This document shows, in pieces, positions 47,010 through 58,631 of a DNA stretch of 64,000 bases (the first letter of the stretch is position 1; every line of letters begins with the position of its first letter). The notes under the pieces are model-generated. The model did not search any database. It was not told where the DNA came from and saw only the letters and a list, made by a program, of their open reading frames with translations. The stretch comes from Trebouxia sp. TZW2008 (Eukaryota > Chlorophyta > Trebouxiophyceae > Trebouxiales > Trebouxiaceae): NCBI GenBank assembly GCA_002118135.1, contig BDIU01000511.1, positions 1 through 64,000 of the forward strand, given 5' to 3'. The position numbers and the translations under genes are program-made.

Positions 47010-50000
47010 CTACGCTATCGTTGGCTTCAATGGCTCAAAGCTGCCAAAAGGAATTTGCATCCAGTCATCAGCATCTGCACCAATGATGCATGGGGATATA
47101 TCACTGCCAGGACACCTCTTTTCCTGGACACATACACAAACGCAGCTCACACCACACATAACTGACAAGCCACTCTATCATGGGAAACTCCTTTGCAACA
47201 AAACACTATACATGTTGCTCAATCTCATGTGAACAGCATCCCAGTCAGATGCAAGACAGATGCAACATTGTCACAATTCAAATAAGCCTTCAACAGCCAC
47301 TAAGCATTGTGCTGTCACAAAGAGGCAAATGCTAAATCATCCAAGGCACCAAGCATCATGCAGTCACAAAATGGCACACCTGGAATCTCTCATTCTTTGC
47401 AATGGACCAAACGGCTGCCATGGACTCATAGCACCCAGGGAAGCTGGGGCGGTCAACCCTGACAGTGAAAGAGGATACAGTGCCAATATGCTCCAGCAGG
47501 TTGTACTTGTATGCAGCCATTGGGCGGCGGCGATTGGCTAATGTGCGAGGGCCATGGCCGCTGAACCACTCAAGCCAGATCAGGTCAGGAGGCAGGCGCT
47601 CTATGCGTGTCCTGCACCCATTGCATCAGCATATACAGTCATTGTGTTTACAGTGCCTATACACTCCAGCAGAATGCAATTGTAGACATCCATTGGGCGG
47701 CGGTTGTTGGCCAATGCGCGAGAGCCGTGGCCACTGAATCATTCAAGCTAAATCAGGTTGGGCGGCAGGCACTCTATGCGTGTTCTGCAAAGATGCTGTC
47801 AGTCTTAGTAGGGTGTGGCCGGTGTAAGCAAGCTGACAACAGAGTCCACTTGCTTCAGTCAGTGCATGCAGTGATTCCTTCTGTGTTTTGCTTGCACAGT
47901 GAGGCTTGAGATCAGACACAAGGTTCTTTGACCGGCAAAATGTCAGAGAAGAGACCAGATGCGCCACATAGCATGCCATGCTCAGCATCATGGAAAAGTG
48001 AGTGATGTGCATGCCAAGTGCTCGCATTGTCTTGCTGGCGATCATGCCAGCACAATGCAGACAAACACATGGTCCTGACATTGACCTGCTCCATGTGAAA
48101 CTCATCAAAGGTCAAAGTCACTGAGGCCTCACCGCATGTATCTGGCAAACACTTTGAGGTCCTCAGACTTCAGTAGGATGCCGTTCATGCCGTAGGAAAT
48201 GCGCAGGCCCATCCATTGTGTGGTTGGCAAGCTTGGCATGGCATTCAGCTTGGCCACAATGTAGGGCAGTAACCTCATGGTGTGTGGACACATTCTGCAT
48301 GCATTGGGAGCTGTGATACACCGCTGATTGCATGTACTTGTCAAACAGTTTGACGTCTGCAGACTTGAGCAGGCTGCCAATCATGCCGCAGGAGATGCGC
48401 AGGCCCAGCCATTGGGTGGTGGGCAAGCTTGGCATGGGATTCAGCAATGTAAGGCAGCAACGGCATGGTGTGTGGACACATTCTGCATGCACTGACAGCT
48501 TTTACAGGCCAAAGCACCAGCTAGGCAGCTACCTCCCAATTTGTAGACACGTTCTGCATGCACTACAGAATGTGACAGACCACAGTGAGTGGCATCAGGA
48601 TCCGATAGGGCAGCGATCTCATGGTGTTTGGACACAATATGCATGCAGTGACAGCTGTTACAGGCCAAAGCAAGCAGCAAGGCAGCAAGCGCATGGTGTG
48701 TGGACACATTCTGCATGCACTGCAAAATGTGACAGACTACAAAAATATCAACTGGGCAGCAACCTCAGGTGTGTGGATATATTCTGCATGCACTGACAGC
48801 TGTTACATGCCAAAGCAAGCAGCAAGGCAGCAAGCGCATGGCGTGTGGACACACTCTGCATGCACTGCAAAGTGTAAAAGACTACAAAAATAGCATCTTG
48901 GATCAACTGGGCAGCAACCTCATGGTGTGTGGACACATTCTGCATGCACTGACAGCTGTTGCGGTTCACAGCAAAGCAGCAGCTCGTGAGCAGGAAGGGT
49001 CATGTGCTGCAGATACTTGCAGGCTGAGCGTCGTGTTGTTGGGAAAAGGTAAGTTGAATGAGAAGAAACAGCAGACATGTCCTGGCAACATTGCTTAAAT
49101 AATATAGTAAGTGTTTACACTTTCCAGCAAATGTGCTAGGTGTGTCTGGCCCGAGTCCTTTACCGCCAGGCCGGGTTGTTCTGAGCTTCACAATAAGGAC
49201 GGTTGATGTTCACCATGCAAAAGTCAGACAAAACAATGTCGTTCCATATCTTCACATTGCTTGCAGCTTTGACTGATATTAGTCGAGAGGCGGTGATGCT
49301 CTGCAAGCTGAATCCAGCAGTCTGCTTGCATTGCTAGCTTGACAGTACTGGTTGCGTGTCTGTGTGGTGATTGACTGTCATGCAAGGACAGAAGCGTAAG
49401 TGAGGCACCTGAAGTCATCTTCCATGAACAGGTAGTGATGGGCCATCGGCTGTGCCGTTTCCATCAGCTCAATCAAGTCACATGTCTGCTTTCTGACCTC
49501 CCTGCACATGCAGCATGCAAGCTTGATGGCAGGCTGCATTGAACATTCACTGTTGCCATGCCATTTTACTGCACATGCTGTGTAAGATGCTGCAATCTGC
49601 TGGTCTTCTCAAGCTACACAATCATAGCGCACAGTGCAGCTGTGCACCTACAAGTACCTGAGATATCAGAGAAACACTTAACAAGCTGATGCAAGCTGTT
49701 TCCATGTGCTGATTTTGCGCTTGCTGGTCACAACCCTACTGATGGAAAGCGTTGGGATTGTATGCGCAAGATAGACAGGCATGCAGGTGATTCTCAGGAC
49801 ACATTTATGCAGCACGTCCTTTCAACTGCCTGATCTATCATACTACCCAGCACACAACAAGATCTGCAGCTGAAGTGACCGTACTGCACGGCTTGCAGCA
49901 GTAGTGCAGCTCAACTAGCAACACTGCATGGCATGCGCAGGTCAAACCTGCCTGGGATGTTGTTTGGGTTGTTGTGATCATCAGGCTCAGGCTTGTCTGG

Positions 50001-50996
50001 TGAAGCAGGGTCTTCCACTGTTCCAGGGTTATCCAGGAATTGCACATACTGCACAGCTTTTTGGGCAAACACGTCATTGTCGTCATGTGCACCCTGCTGA
50101 ATGCGGATTTGAAGTGTAGAATACACCCTGTGCTGACCGGGCTTATTGTTCATGACAATGATTCTGACTTTGTCAAAGAATGGGTCTTTGGGATCTATGG
50201 GCAGCTCTGACAACAGGTGCTGAAGAGTTGGTGTGAGGTAGTCTGTGTCGTTGTGACGGGGGACTGTGGGAATCCCAATTGCAAGCCATACTGGTGGTTT
50301 CGACATTTCTGCATAAGTACGGTAATGTCAAGCATGAGGCAATGCGCAACATGTGTGCAACAGAGTACTGTCCAATGAAGCAGCACAGGGCAAGGTGTGG
50401 GGGCGCCAAAGGCTTCAAGTGATAGCATTGGGTCTGTCAACCACTACCTTCTTGATCAGCAGCAAACTGCTTCAAGTCTATTCTAGTTGGAGATGGATTT
50501 GTCTGAACTGCGCCAGAATGCGCTAGACTTGCTTTGGCTGCTTGCAGCTTGGTGGCAGTAGCCTGCGTTCACAAACCCTATCCTGGCAAGTCGTCAAAAA
50601 AGACAAAGAACTGTATGCTCAGCATATTGCATATAGTGAGCAGGAGTGGAAGCATGTTGCACAGCAGGTCTAAATCTGTTGTCTGCAATCACCTGCAGGT
50701 CTTTGTTCAGCTGTGAGATGTCAAGAGTGGATGCTTTGAGCGCTCCCTGCCACTGACTGCATAACATGCACGCTTTCAGCCTGTTGCTACGACATATGCA
50801 TGCCACAAAAGCCTGCCCGTCAGAATCAGACGCACATGTCTCTTGAAGCATCAGGCAAGGACCGTCTGGACAACAGCCACACCAAGATCAACACAGCATT
50901 GCAGCTCAAGCTGAACACCAGCCAAAAGCTGTAACGCTGTCTCTTGCTTTCATCCAAGCTACTCCGAGACACCACACGATAGCTTCGGCTGGACAT
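47010..50996 (-). CDS. Type II membrane glycosyltransferase, MGAT4/GT54-like
   Basis: Minus-strand exons, all closing in frame: 50836-50996, 50693-50756, 50448-50547, 49948-50308, 49409-49501, 48133-48294, 47380-47611 and 47010-47123 (stop); 428 residues. A short basic N-terminus is followed by a signal anchor at residues 24-42 (FWLVFSLSCNAVLILVWLL) and a stem. The catalytic part begins VWLAIGIPTVPRHNDTDYL, contains HHYLFMEDDFRMCPHTM with a metal-binding EDD at 256-258, then QWMGLRISYGMNGILLKSED, then LPPDLIWLEWFSGHGPR, and ends CPGSDISPC. These motifs match the GnT-IV (MGAT4, GT54) family, which adds branching sugars to glycans in the Golgi. The algal acceptor is unknown. Decayed copies of two exons lie in the introns. 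Confidence 0.8.
47640..47784 (-). pseudogene. Decayed duplicate of GT54 exon seven
   Basis: Copy of the first ~145 bp of exon 47380-47611, with its acceptor (ctttgcag). It reads TRIECLPPNLI, stop, LE, stop, FSGHGSRALANNRRPMDVYN, against TRIERLPPDLIWLEWFSGHG in the working copy. Two stop codons and loss of the 3' part make it non-functional. Confidence 0.8.
48330..48985 (-). repeat. Array of decayed copies of GT54 exon six
   Basis: 48330-48482 is a nearly full-length copy of exon 48133-48294 (WLGLRISCGMIGSLLKSADV) with a frameshifting deletion and a lost donor (catgcaat in place of catgcggt). Beyond it, the exon start with its acceptor (tgcatgcag|aatgtgtccacac) recurs near 48552, 48635, 48705, 48780, 48850 and 48935, about 70-85 bp apart, without the rest of the exon. 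Confidence 0.75.
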
Positions 50997-51382
50997 ACTC
51001 TGGCTGCGTCAGACTACAACAGGCGCAGCACATACAATCTGAGAGCATTCCTGCTTGCCTGGTTGCGCTGCATTGGCTGCATTGAGCTCGAACATGATCA
51101 GGCGTCAAAGTCTGAGTGCTTTGCGTTGGGACTCTAAAATTGCAACATATGCTTGCCGCTTTGCGCAGAGCCATCTTCCCAAGCGCTACTTGACTGTCAC
51201 AGTTGCGAGAATTGACTCGACTGCGAGCTGGAGTACGGCATTGACGTGACAAACAATCGCCCGGTCGTTTAAGGCGGTTTGCACTGATCAAGATCTAGCC
51301 TGCGCAAAACGCACCCTCCGGCATAGGCGCTTGTCAGCGTTAGGACAAATGCTTGCTCGGACCTGACGGCAGCGCTGCTGAC
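50997..51382. promoter_or_regulatory. Shared upstream region of the GT54-like and gamma-tubulin genes
   Basis: About 386 bp between two divergent start codons, with increased CpG near 51120-51380. No obvious TATA element. A bidirectional promoter is inferred from spacing only. Confidence 0.4.
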
Positions 51383-54300
51383 ATGCCGCGAGAAATCATC
51401 ACTTTGCAAGTTGGCCAGTGTGGCAACCAGATCGGATCAGAGTTTTGGAAAAAGGCAGGCCATTCACAAGCTGTCGAAGTCATCCCCGTCAGCTGGTCAA
51501 CGTCGCTTTTAATGCAACTGTTTTGCTGTTGCAGCTATGCAAAGAGCATGGAATCAACAAAGATGGACTCCTAGAAGACTTTGCCACACAGGTACTAAGT
51601 CAGCTGTGACTTGCCGAGCACAGAAACAGACATACGCAATGTCAACAGCTCATCTTGGTGCGCAGGGAGGCGACAGAAAGGATGTGTTCTTCTATCAAGC
51701 TGACGATGAACGATTCATCCCCAGGGCGCTTCTGTTGGATTTGGAACCAAGGCAAGTGTGCTACTCAATTTCATGTGCGGCACAGCAAAGCTTTGATGTG
51801 CACATTGTGATCATGTCCTACACGCATAGGACACGCTGTATCAAAGTTTGCATCAACCTACCAATGTTGAAGCATCAATCACCAATCGCCAAGCTCATGT
51901 GCACAGGGTCATTAATGGCATTCAAAATTCTGACATCAAGAATCTGTTCAACCCCGAGAACATCTTCATGTCAGATCATGGTGGTGGCGCTGGCAACAAC
52001 TGGGCCAGCGGGTATCATCAAGGAGAGAGCGTACAAGAGGACATTCTAGACATGATAGGTGAGCGTTTTGAGCTGAAGGGCTCGCAATATGCAGCATAAA
52101 GACCGAGCCAACATGATTCAGCATCTGAGCATCATCAGAAGCAGACGTGCTACTCGAAAGCATTGGCGTTTGACATGCTTGCAGCCCATACTCCACTAGC
52201 TCACCTCACTTGTCCCCAGCGCTTGCAACTACTTCCTGTCTTGTTGCGGCAAATTGAGGCCAGGCCTCGCCTTGTGTTGCCATGTTTACATATCCTGCCA
52301 GCAAGCACAAAACCCATGTGTTTGTGCAGACAGAGAAGCTGGTTACAGTGATAGTCTTGAAGGCTTTGTGTTATGCCATAGCATAGCAGGAGGGACAGGC
52401 TCTGGCATGGGATCTTACATGCTTGAAGCCCTCAATGACCGCTTTCCCAAAAAGCTTGTGCAGACATACAGGCGAGCAACTTGATGTCCTACTGCTTTGA
52501 TATCTGCAGCGTAGCAACACATTCCACTATCTCAACTATGCACCAGCTCATATGCAATTCATGCCATGATCTGCATGCGCCTGATTTGATGGCACATTCG
52601 TTGCATGTCAGAGCTGCAATGCGTGCAGTAGTTGTGACATGCACATCACTCAGGCAACACAGACAAGCTGAGGCAAAAGCTGCTTTGCTTGAGATTGTAA
52701 AACAAAGATCTCCAGATTCTCACATTGCCATAACGGCACAATTGCTCAATTTCAGCTTGCTCACCTCCTTGTTTTGCAGTGTGTTCCCCAACCAGAATGA
52801 GACCAGCGATGTGGTTGTTCAACCTTACAACTCGCTGCTGACTCTCAAGCGCCTCACGCTCAACGCTGATGCTGTTGTTGTGCTGGACAACACAGCGCTG
52901 AACCGGATTGCAGTTGAAAGGCTGCATGTTGCACAGCCGTCGTTTAGTGAAACCAACTCCCTGGTCTCCACTGTCATGGCTGCCTCTACAGCTACATTGA
53001 GATATCCAGGTGAAATCAAAGCAATGTTCCATCCAATTTTGTCATGCTCATCCTGCCAACAGTACTATTGGAACCCAAGTGACATTCCATCAAGACATCT
53101 GTGCTGCTTGCCTGCTGCACGTGCTGTCTCATTGATTTATGCCAATACTGGCCAACACATGCACCACACCAACAGCAAGTATGCCTTGCTCACCTTGTCA
53201 AGGGGCAACATTGGCAGATGCAGAATAATGCGCTGTGCATGTCCAGCAGCATCAAAGCGCTGGCACAATCTCAAATTATGCTTGAGTTTAGCACACATGG
53301 GCCATACCATGTCATTGTGACATGCTTGCCATGTCATCATGACATGCTTCCCTAGGCTTTGGCAGCAGTTGGTCACATATGCTTGTGGTGACAAGTCTTG
53401 GCAGACACTCAAAAGGCATGCATGCATGCTTGCAGGATACATGAACAATGACCTGGTTGGCTTAGTGGCGTCTCTCATTCCCACTCCAAGGTGCCACTTC
53501 CTCATGACTGGCTACACACCTTTGACTGTGGAGAGGGAAAGAGAAGCAGCAGTCATGAGCACAGTGCGCAAAACAACAGGTATGACTTGATTGGTCCTGG
53601 TGTTTGCATGCATCATGTGGGCTATTATTCACAGCAGCTGAAGTGTCAAGTGCTCATCAGAAAGCTACCTGACTATCAAGGCAACAAAATACACAGAATA
53701 AGGGAGCCTGAAGGCACGTGTGTCTGATACAGGGCTGTCAGCAGCCTGCTGTCTTGCCTTTGTCTGGTGATGGCAGACTTCGTGGCAAGCAAATTTGGCT
53801 GACAAATGCAAGCTGCAAAATGCTGACCTGAGATGCTGCTGTGCAGTGCTGGATGTCATGCGGAGACTGCTACAGCCCAAGAACATCATGGTGTCAGCAC
53901 ATGCCCGCACAAAGGAGTACGACAAATCAAAATACATCTCCATCCTGAACATCATCCAGGTCTGCTGCATGTGTTCCTGTAAACTGTTTGCTTTGGCATC
54001 ACAACAAACAACCTCCCCTGAATATTGCAATCACTGACAATCTCTCACGCATACAAGCGTGCAGCACTGAGTGCCCAGCAGCTTCACCTAATGCAAAGTT
54101 GATGATGTGTCTATCATAACCCTGCCAAGTCTGCTGTTCATACCTGCAAGGAAGAGATTGAACAGGTTTTGACTGGTGCGTTCCTCATGAGAGCATATAG
54201 ACTACTGTCCAACACGTCCATATACGGTGTCAATTGTGCAGGGTGAGGTTGACCCAACTCAGGTGCACAAGAGTTTGCAGCGCATCAGAGAACGCAAGCT

Positions 54301-55618
54301 GGCCAACTTCATTGAATGGGGACCTGCCAGCATACAGGTATGTGAGATTCTAAAATGACAATGCTTTGCTTGCTCTGCATCCCTCCCAGGCATTGACGTT
54401 GTGCTCACAATACCTTTGCATACAGCTATTGCACATCGCAGTGCATTGCTCTGCATGCCTGGCATACTTGCATTTGGGCTCTGTAAACTGTGTACACTAT
54501 AGCAGTGCTAGCTGCTGTAGCACGCATGCCAAAATGACAAGTGTAAAACAAGACATTGCCTGTATGGCAGGTAGCCTTGTCCAAGAAGTCCCCATATGCG
54601 CAATCAGCGCACAGGGTGAGCGGCTTGATGCTGGCCAACCACACCAGCATCCGCCACTTGTTCAACCACTGCCTGAGCCAGTATGACAAGCTGATGAAGC
54701 GCAAGGCTTTCCTAGACAACTACAAGGTACCCAAACCAGGCAATATGCTGCCCATGCAAAAGCGCCATTGCTTTGCTTGCTATTGAAGCACTTAAGCCAG
54801 TATGACAAGCTGGTGAAGTGCTAGGCTTTCCTGGACCATTGCGAGGTTTTTAAAACATGCAATATGCTACACATTCAAAAGCACCATTGGTTTGCTTGCT
54901 GTTGAACCACTGTCTAAGCCAGTGTGACAAGCTGATGAAGCAAAAGGTTTTCCTAGACAGCTACAAGGTGCCTCAACCCTTTGATGTGTTACACATCCAA
55001 ATGCGTCATTTGCTTGCTGGCTTGCTCCTCAACCACTGCCTGGCCTGTGTGACAAGCTCATGAAGCGTAAGGCTTTTCTAGACAGGTACAAGGTATCTGC
55101 AGCAAGTGCCTCAAGAAAACAGACTCTGTATGCTCACTGCTTGGCCTCATGCAGCACAGCCATGTTGTCTATGGATGGCCATTCCGCAATGCTAACCTTC
55201 AATCAGAGGACATGCTAACCTTCAATCAAAGGATAAAGCGCCACAGACTGTCTGTGCATGCCCTGATCAAACAAAAGCATGTCTATGCAATCAGGCATCA
55301 AAATGGGAGTTTCTGCTGCCAGGCAGCCCACAGCTGCCGCTCTACAAGCAGCTACATGTAAGAAACGACCTGAGAGTGGCGACAGAATTCAACTCAGATC
55401 TCAATGCTGGGTCAAATGTTCTGTGATGTGATGCTGTGGCTTTTGAATTGCAGGAGTACCCCATGTTCCACACCAGTGACGGCAGGAAAGTCATCGAGAA
55501 CTTGGATGAGTTTGATGATGCGCGCGAGGTGGTCTCAGGACTTGCCGCAGAATACCAAGCCTGTGAAAGGCCAGACTATGTAAGTCAGGGCTTAAATTTG
55601 ATGTTCGTCCCTGCATGA
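51383..55618 (+). CDS. TUBG: Gamma-tubulin
   Basis: Exons: 51383-51454, 51535-51591, 51666-51751, 51907-52058, 52330-52471, 52780-53009, 53436-53579, 53847-53959, 54242-54337, 54571-54726 and 55454-55618. All join in frame to about 470 residues. Diagnostic segments: [40 protein letters not shown], the tubulin GTP loop [10 protein letters not shown], and [20 protein letters not shown]. The order and the N-terminus PREII identify gamma- rather than alpha/beta-tubulin. It forms the gamma-tubulin ring complex that nucleates microtubules at basal bodies and spindle poles. Three introns (after 51454, 51751 and 52471) have GC donors. The C-terminus is uncertain: either read-through past a donor (tat|gtaagt at 55580) to TGA at 55616, or a further short exon. 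Confidence 0.95.
54658..55092 (+). repeat. Four copies of the 3' half of gamma-tubulin exon ten
   Basis: The segment encoding [21 protein letters not shown] with its gt donor, intact at 54658-54726, recurs at about 54788-54845 (with a stop), 54901-54967 ([19 protein letters not shown]) and 55031-55092 (small deletion, [14 protein letters not shown]). Copies three and four keep a consensus-like donor (acaag|gtgcct, acaag|gtatct) but none has an acceptor, so they are pseudo-exons inside intron ten. Confidence 0.85.
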
Positions 55619-56426
55619 TTGCTCTCTCCTTCAGATCTGCATGTCGCTCGTCAAGCTACTTGGACCACCCCTGGAAAAGGCCAGACTACGCGAGGCAGCT
55701 CTGGCTTTGATGTTGATTGCTGCATAACAACTCTCTCTTCCTGGTCTGCCTGCAGCTTGTCAAGGGACATGGACAGTTCTTGCAGAGCTGACCTTTACAG
55801 TTTTGTCTGCGCTGCCCTCTGCTTCTTAACTCTCCCCGCCAACGAAGCAAGCCAATGCATATCTAGATTATTCTTGAACATGCACATTGTATCAAAAATA
55901 GATGCACTGGCTGCAGATTGAGAGGGCCAGTGGGAGTGGCTCAGCACCTTTCACCTCAGCCGCCACAGACACAAGGATAGCTGCTCACTGAGTTTGATCT
56001 GCTGCAAGTTTTGGCAGTGTGAGCTCAATACACCGCAGATGCATGTGCAACCCCGTTGCTACATGCCATCTTTTATTTACAGCCTTTCAGATCTAGATGC
56101 CATGGGTTGGAAATGGTGTTGACTTCTATACACATGTGATCGCGCCCTGAGCACATGAACACTGCTGCTGAATATCTGTGCAGTTGGTCGTCTGGTCGCT
56201 GATTCAGTCTCCAACCTATTGTGTTGTCTGATGCTCAAGCGTCATGTTTGTCTCAGCTTGGGCGCAACTTGCTGCTGTTGTGCAGACGCTGCATATCAGT
56301 TATATTTTCACGCAAAGTATGCTGGGGCAAAATTGTCTGTACATGTGGCTGTTGATAGTCATAGATATACAGCATTGCTGCCTGGCGCACATGGCAGCAC
56401 ACAATGTTGATTGCCTGCCGCCATCA
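55619..56426. other. Convergent 3' region of gamma-tubulin and the USP gene
   Basis: Holds the 3' flanks of two convergent genes. At about 55660-55760 lies a partial repeat of the last gamma-tubulin segment (aaggccagactacgcgaggc against aaggccagactatgtaagtc). Candidate extra terminal exons follow cag at 55755 but cannot be chosen by eye. Confidence 0.4.
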
Positions 56427-58224
56427 TCAAGAGTAGTTAGCGATGGCTCGTTTGTCCTTCACCTCGTACGGGTCCTGCAAAGCATGTACTTCTGTCAGAG
56501 GCTTGCCACAGGTTTCTGAATTGCGGCTGGAATGTAGCTAGTTTGGTGATGGTTGGCACACACAGACCTATGACCAACACAAGTTCAAGTGTGCAGCATT
56601 GGACAGCGTTGCTTGACACGCATTACATTTGCAACCTTGTTTGGCTTACCTTGATTACCAAAGTTGTGCACCTGGCTCTCAAGCAGCAATCAGCGCTTAC
56701 AGAGCCAAGCTTGGCAGACCTGAAAACACATTGAGCTCAGAGTCAATTCCCACTTGCAATGCACAGGCAAAAGCATGCCAGTTGATTGGTAGAGCATGCT
56801 AAAAGGCAAGATGTAGCTCAGTGACTGTGCCAAGGCCTTACCCATAGCCTGCAATTCCCATTACCAGAATGTCTACATCCAACTTGCTGGCAGCAGCAAG
56901 AATGCCATCTGCAATGGGCTCCCCACCTTTTGTGCCAGACAGGAAGCAAGAGCCTTCCACCTGTGGCGCAACCGACGCAGCAGTGAGATGCAATTTTTGT
57001 GGTGCATGGCTGGACACTATGATATAACAAATCACAACAAAAGGGATCGAAAGTTGCACAATTCATGCTGCCTTATGTACAAGGTGTCGTACCTTGGCAG
57101 CACTCATGGCCTCTTTGTAAGGCTGCAACCCAGCGTTGTCATAGTCACCTCCTTCTGTGGTGATCCACACCACATGCAGCTTGTCACCAGGTTTCATGAT
57201 CCTGTACAGCACACCTCAAATTTGCACAGGTGAGCTTACTTGAGTCATGCAAAGAAAGGCTTGCATCTGCTTAACTCAAGACTTGCACAGCTTGTGACCT
57301 GCACAAGGTGCACTATTCCAGTTGAGCCCGTACTAACTTGCAGGCAAATTTGGGCTTCATACACGGAATGCTGACGTGTTGCTCTGCCCACTCATCTCTA
57401 TTGACGTTGGTGAGCAAGAACACCCAAAGCAAATATTGCAAGCACTGGCAATGTGCAGAGACTGTTCTGCAAATTTTAAAAAGGTCCACAAGCAGATAAA
57501 AGAAGCTGTTGCTGAATGCTGGGTCACCTACTGGTAAAGCAGCGCTGCAAATGCAGCTTTGGCACAGTGAGAGTCGTCCGTTGAGAACATCCATGTCACA
57601 TTGGCCTGAAGCGCATAGCTTGTTGACTTCACGATGCACACATCGCTGTTGCCCGACCGTAATGTGAAGTCACTAACAGTCCCAAGCATGTCCCTATAAC
57701 ACAGCATGACCAAAGATGGAAGATGTTGAGTGGTGTTGCACCTGTGATGAATGAATGCACATGATGACTCACACATGTTCACCCTTGCGGCCAAATGACC
57801 CAACCACTAGGATGTCTATCTGAAGCTCCTCAGTCAGCTCGATCAGAGCAGCACAGGTACTTTGCCCTTGAGCTTTCTCCTTCTTGTACCAGACAGCATC
57901 AAGCTGCAAACAAAGAAATGCTTCTCAGACAATTGTGCTTGAGCCTCTTCTGTGCTGGCAAACAAATTTTACCTTCTGATCGTGACATTTGAGCTGGTAT
58001 TCGTGCTCCAGGTGCTCTGGAGTGAGTGTGTCCGGCAGCCAGGGCTTGTTGGGGTCAGACACGTGCAAAATGTATATTTTGTCACGTCTGTCGGGGTGCA
58101 GAAGTCTGCCGCCCAACGAGAGAGCCTTTTCAGAAACTTTTGAGCCGTCTATGGCTACGCCCACTTTCAACTTTCTCTTTGTGAAGTCCTTGGGCAAGAA
58201 AATTGCACTGACGCTGGCCGCCAT
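56427..58224 (-). CDS. Two-domain universal stress protein
   Basis: Minus-strand exons: 57973-58224 (ATG at 58224), 57773-57903, 57532-57693, 57093-57201, 56842-56960, 56650-56719 and 56427-56474 (stop TGA). All phases close; 296 residues. Domain one: KLKVGVAIDGSKVSEKALSL, KIYILHVSD, LQIDILVVGSFGRKGEHV, DMLGTVSDFTLR, VCIVKS. It has the complete USP nucleotide signature G-x2-G-x9-G-T. Domain two: TWMFSTDDSHCAKAAF, KLHVVWITTEGG, LDVDILVMGIAGYG, KLGSVSADCC, TLVIK, with a shortened, atypical signature (G-x2-G-x6-G-S). It ends DPYEVKDKRAIANYS. Probably a cytosolic stress-response protein; ATP binding is likely in domain one only. Divergent from the LMW-PTP-like gene. Confidence 0.85.
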
Positions 58225-58631
58225 TCGAAACACTGAAGCTGACTAGGCGCTGAAGGGGACCAGGCTTCTGTCAAGTCGAAACTCTGTGCAAGTTTTGAGT
58301 CACGCCGCTTGACGATTACACTTCTTTCAACAGGCTTGCCCGAGTCGTCTCTTCATGTTCAACGCTGTCCGTCAGCGCGCTCCGTCAACTTCTGTTCAAG
58401 CTTCACAATTGTGGCCACAGAGACTGACAATTGTACGGCTTTGACCAACGCACATTGGCAGCATTGACCCCGCAGTCTGACAACTGAGACAGCGCTGATA
58501 GTCCTCGTCGTCAGGCTGTCAACGTCGCCTCGACTTGCTGAATTGCTTGCTTCACGCGGGAAACGGCACCTGCCGATCTTAAACGGGCTCAGGCAACGAG
58601 CGGATGTTTGGCGTAAGCCGTCAGCTGGCAC
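58225..58631. promoter_or_regulatory. Shared promoter region of USP and LMW-PTP-like genes
   Basis: 407 bp between divergent start codons, with dense CpG at 58290-58620. No clear TATA box. A bidirectional promoter is inferred. Confidence 0.4.
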
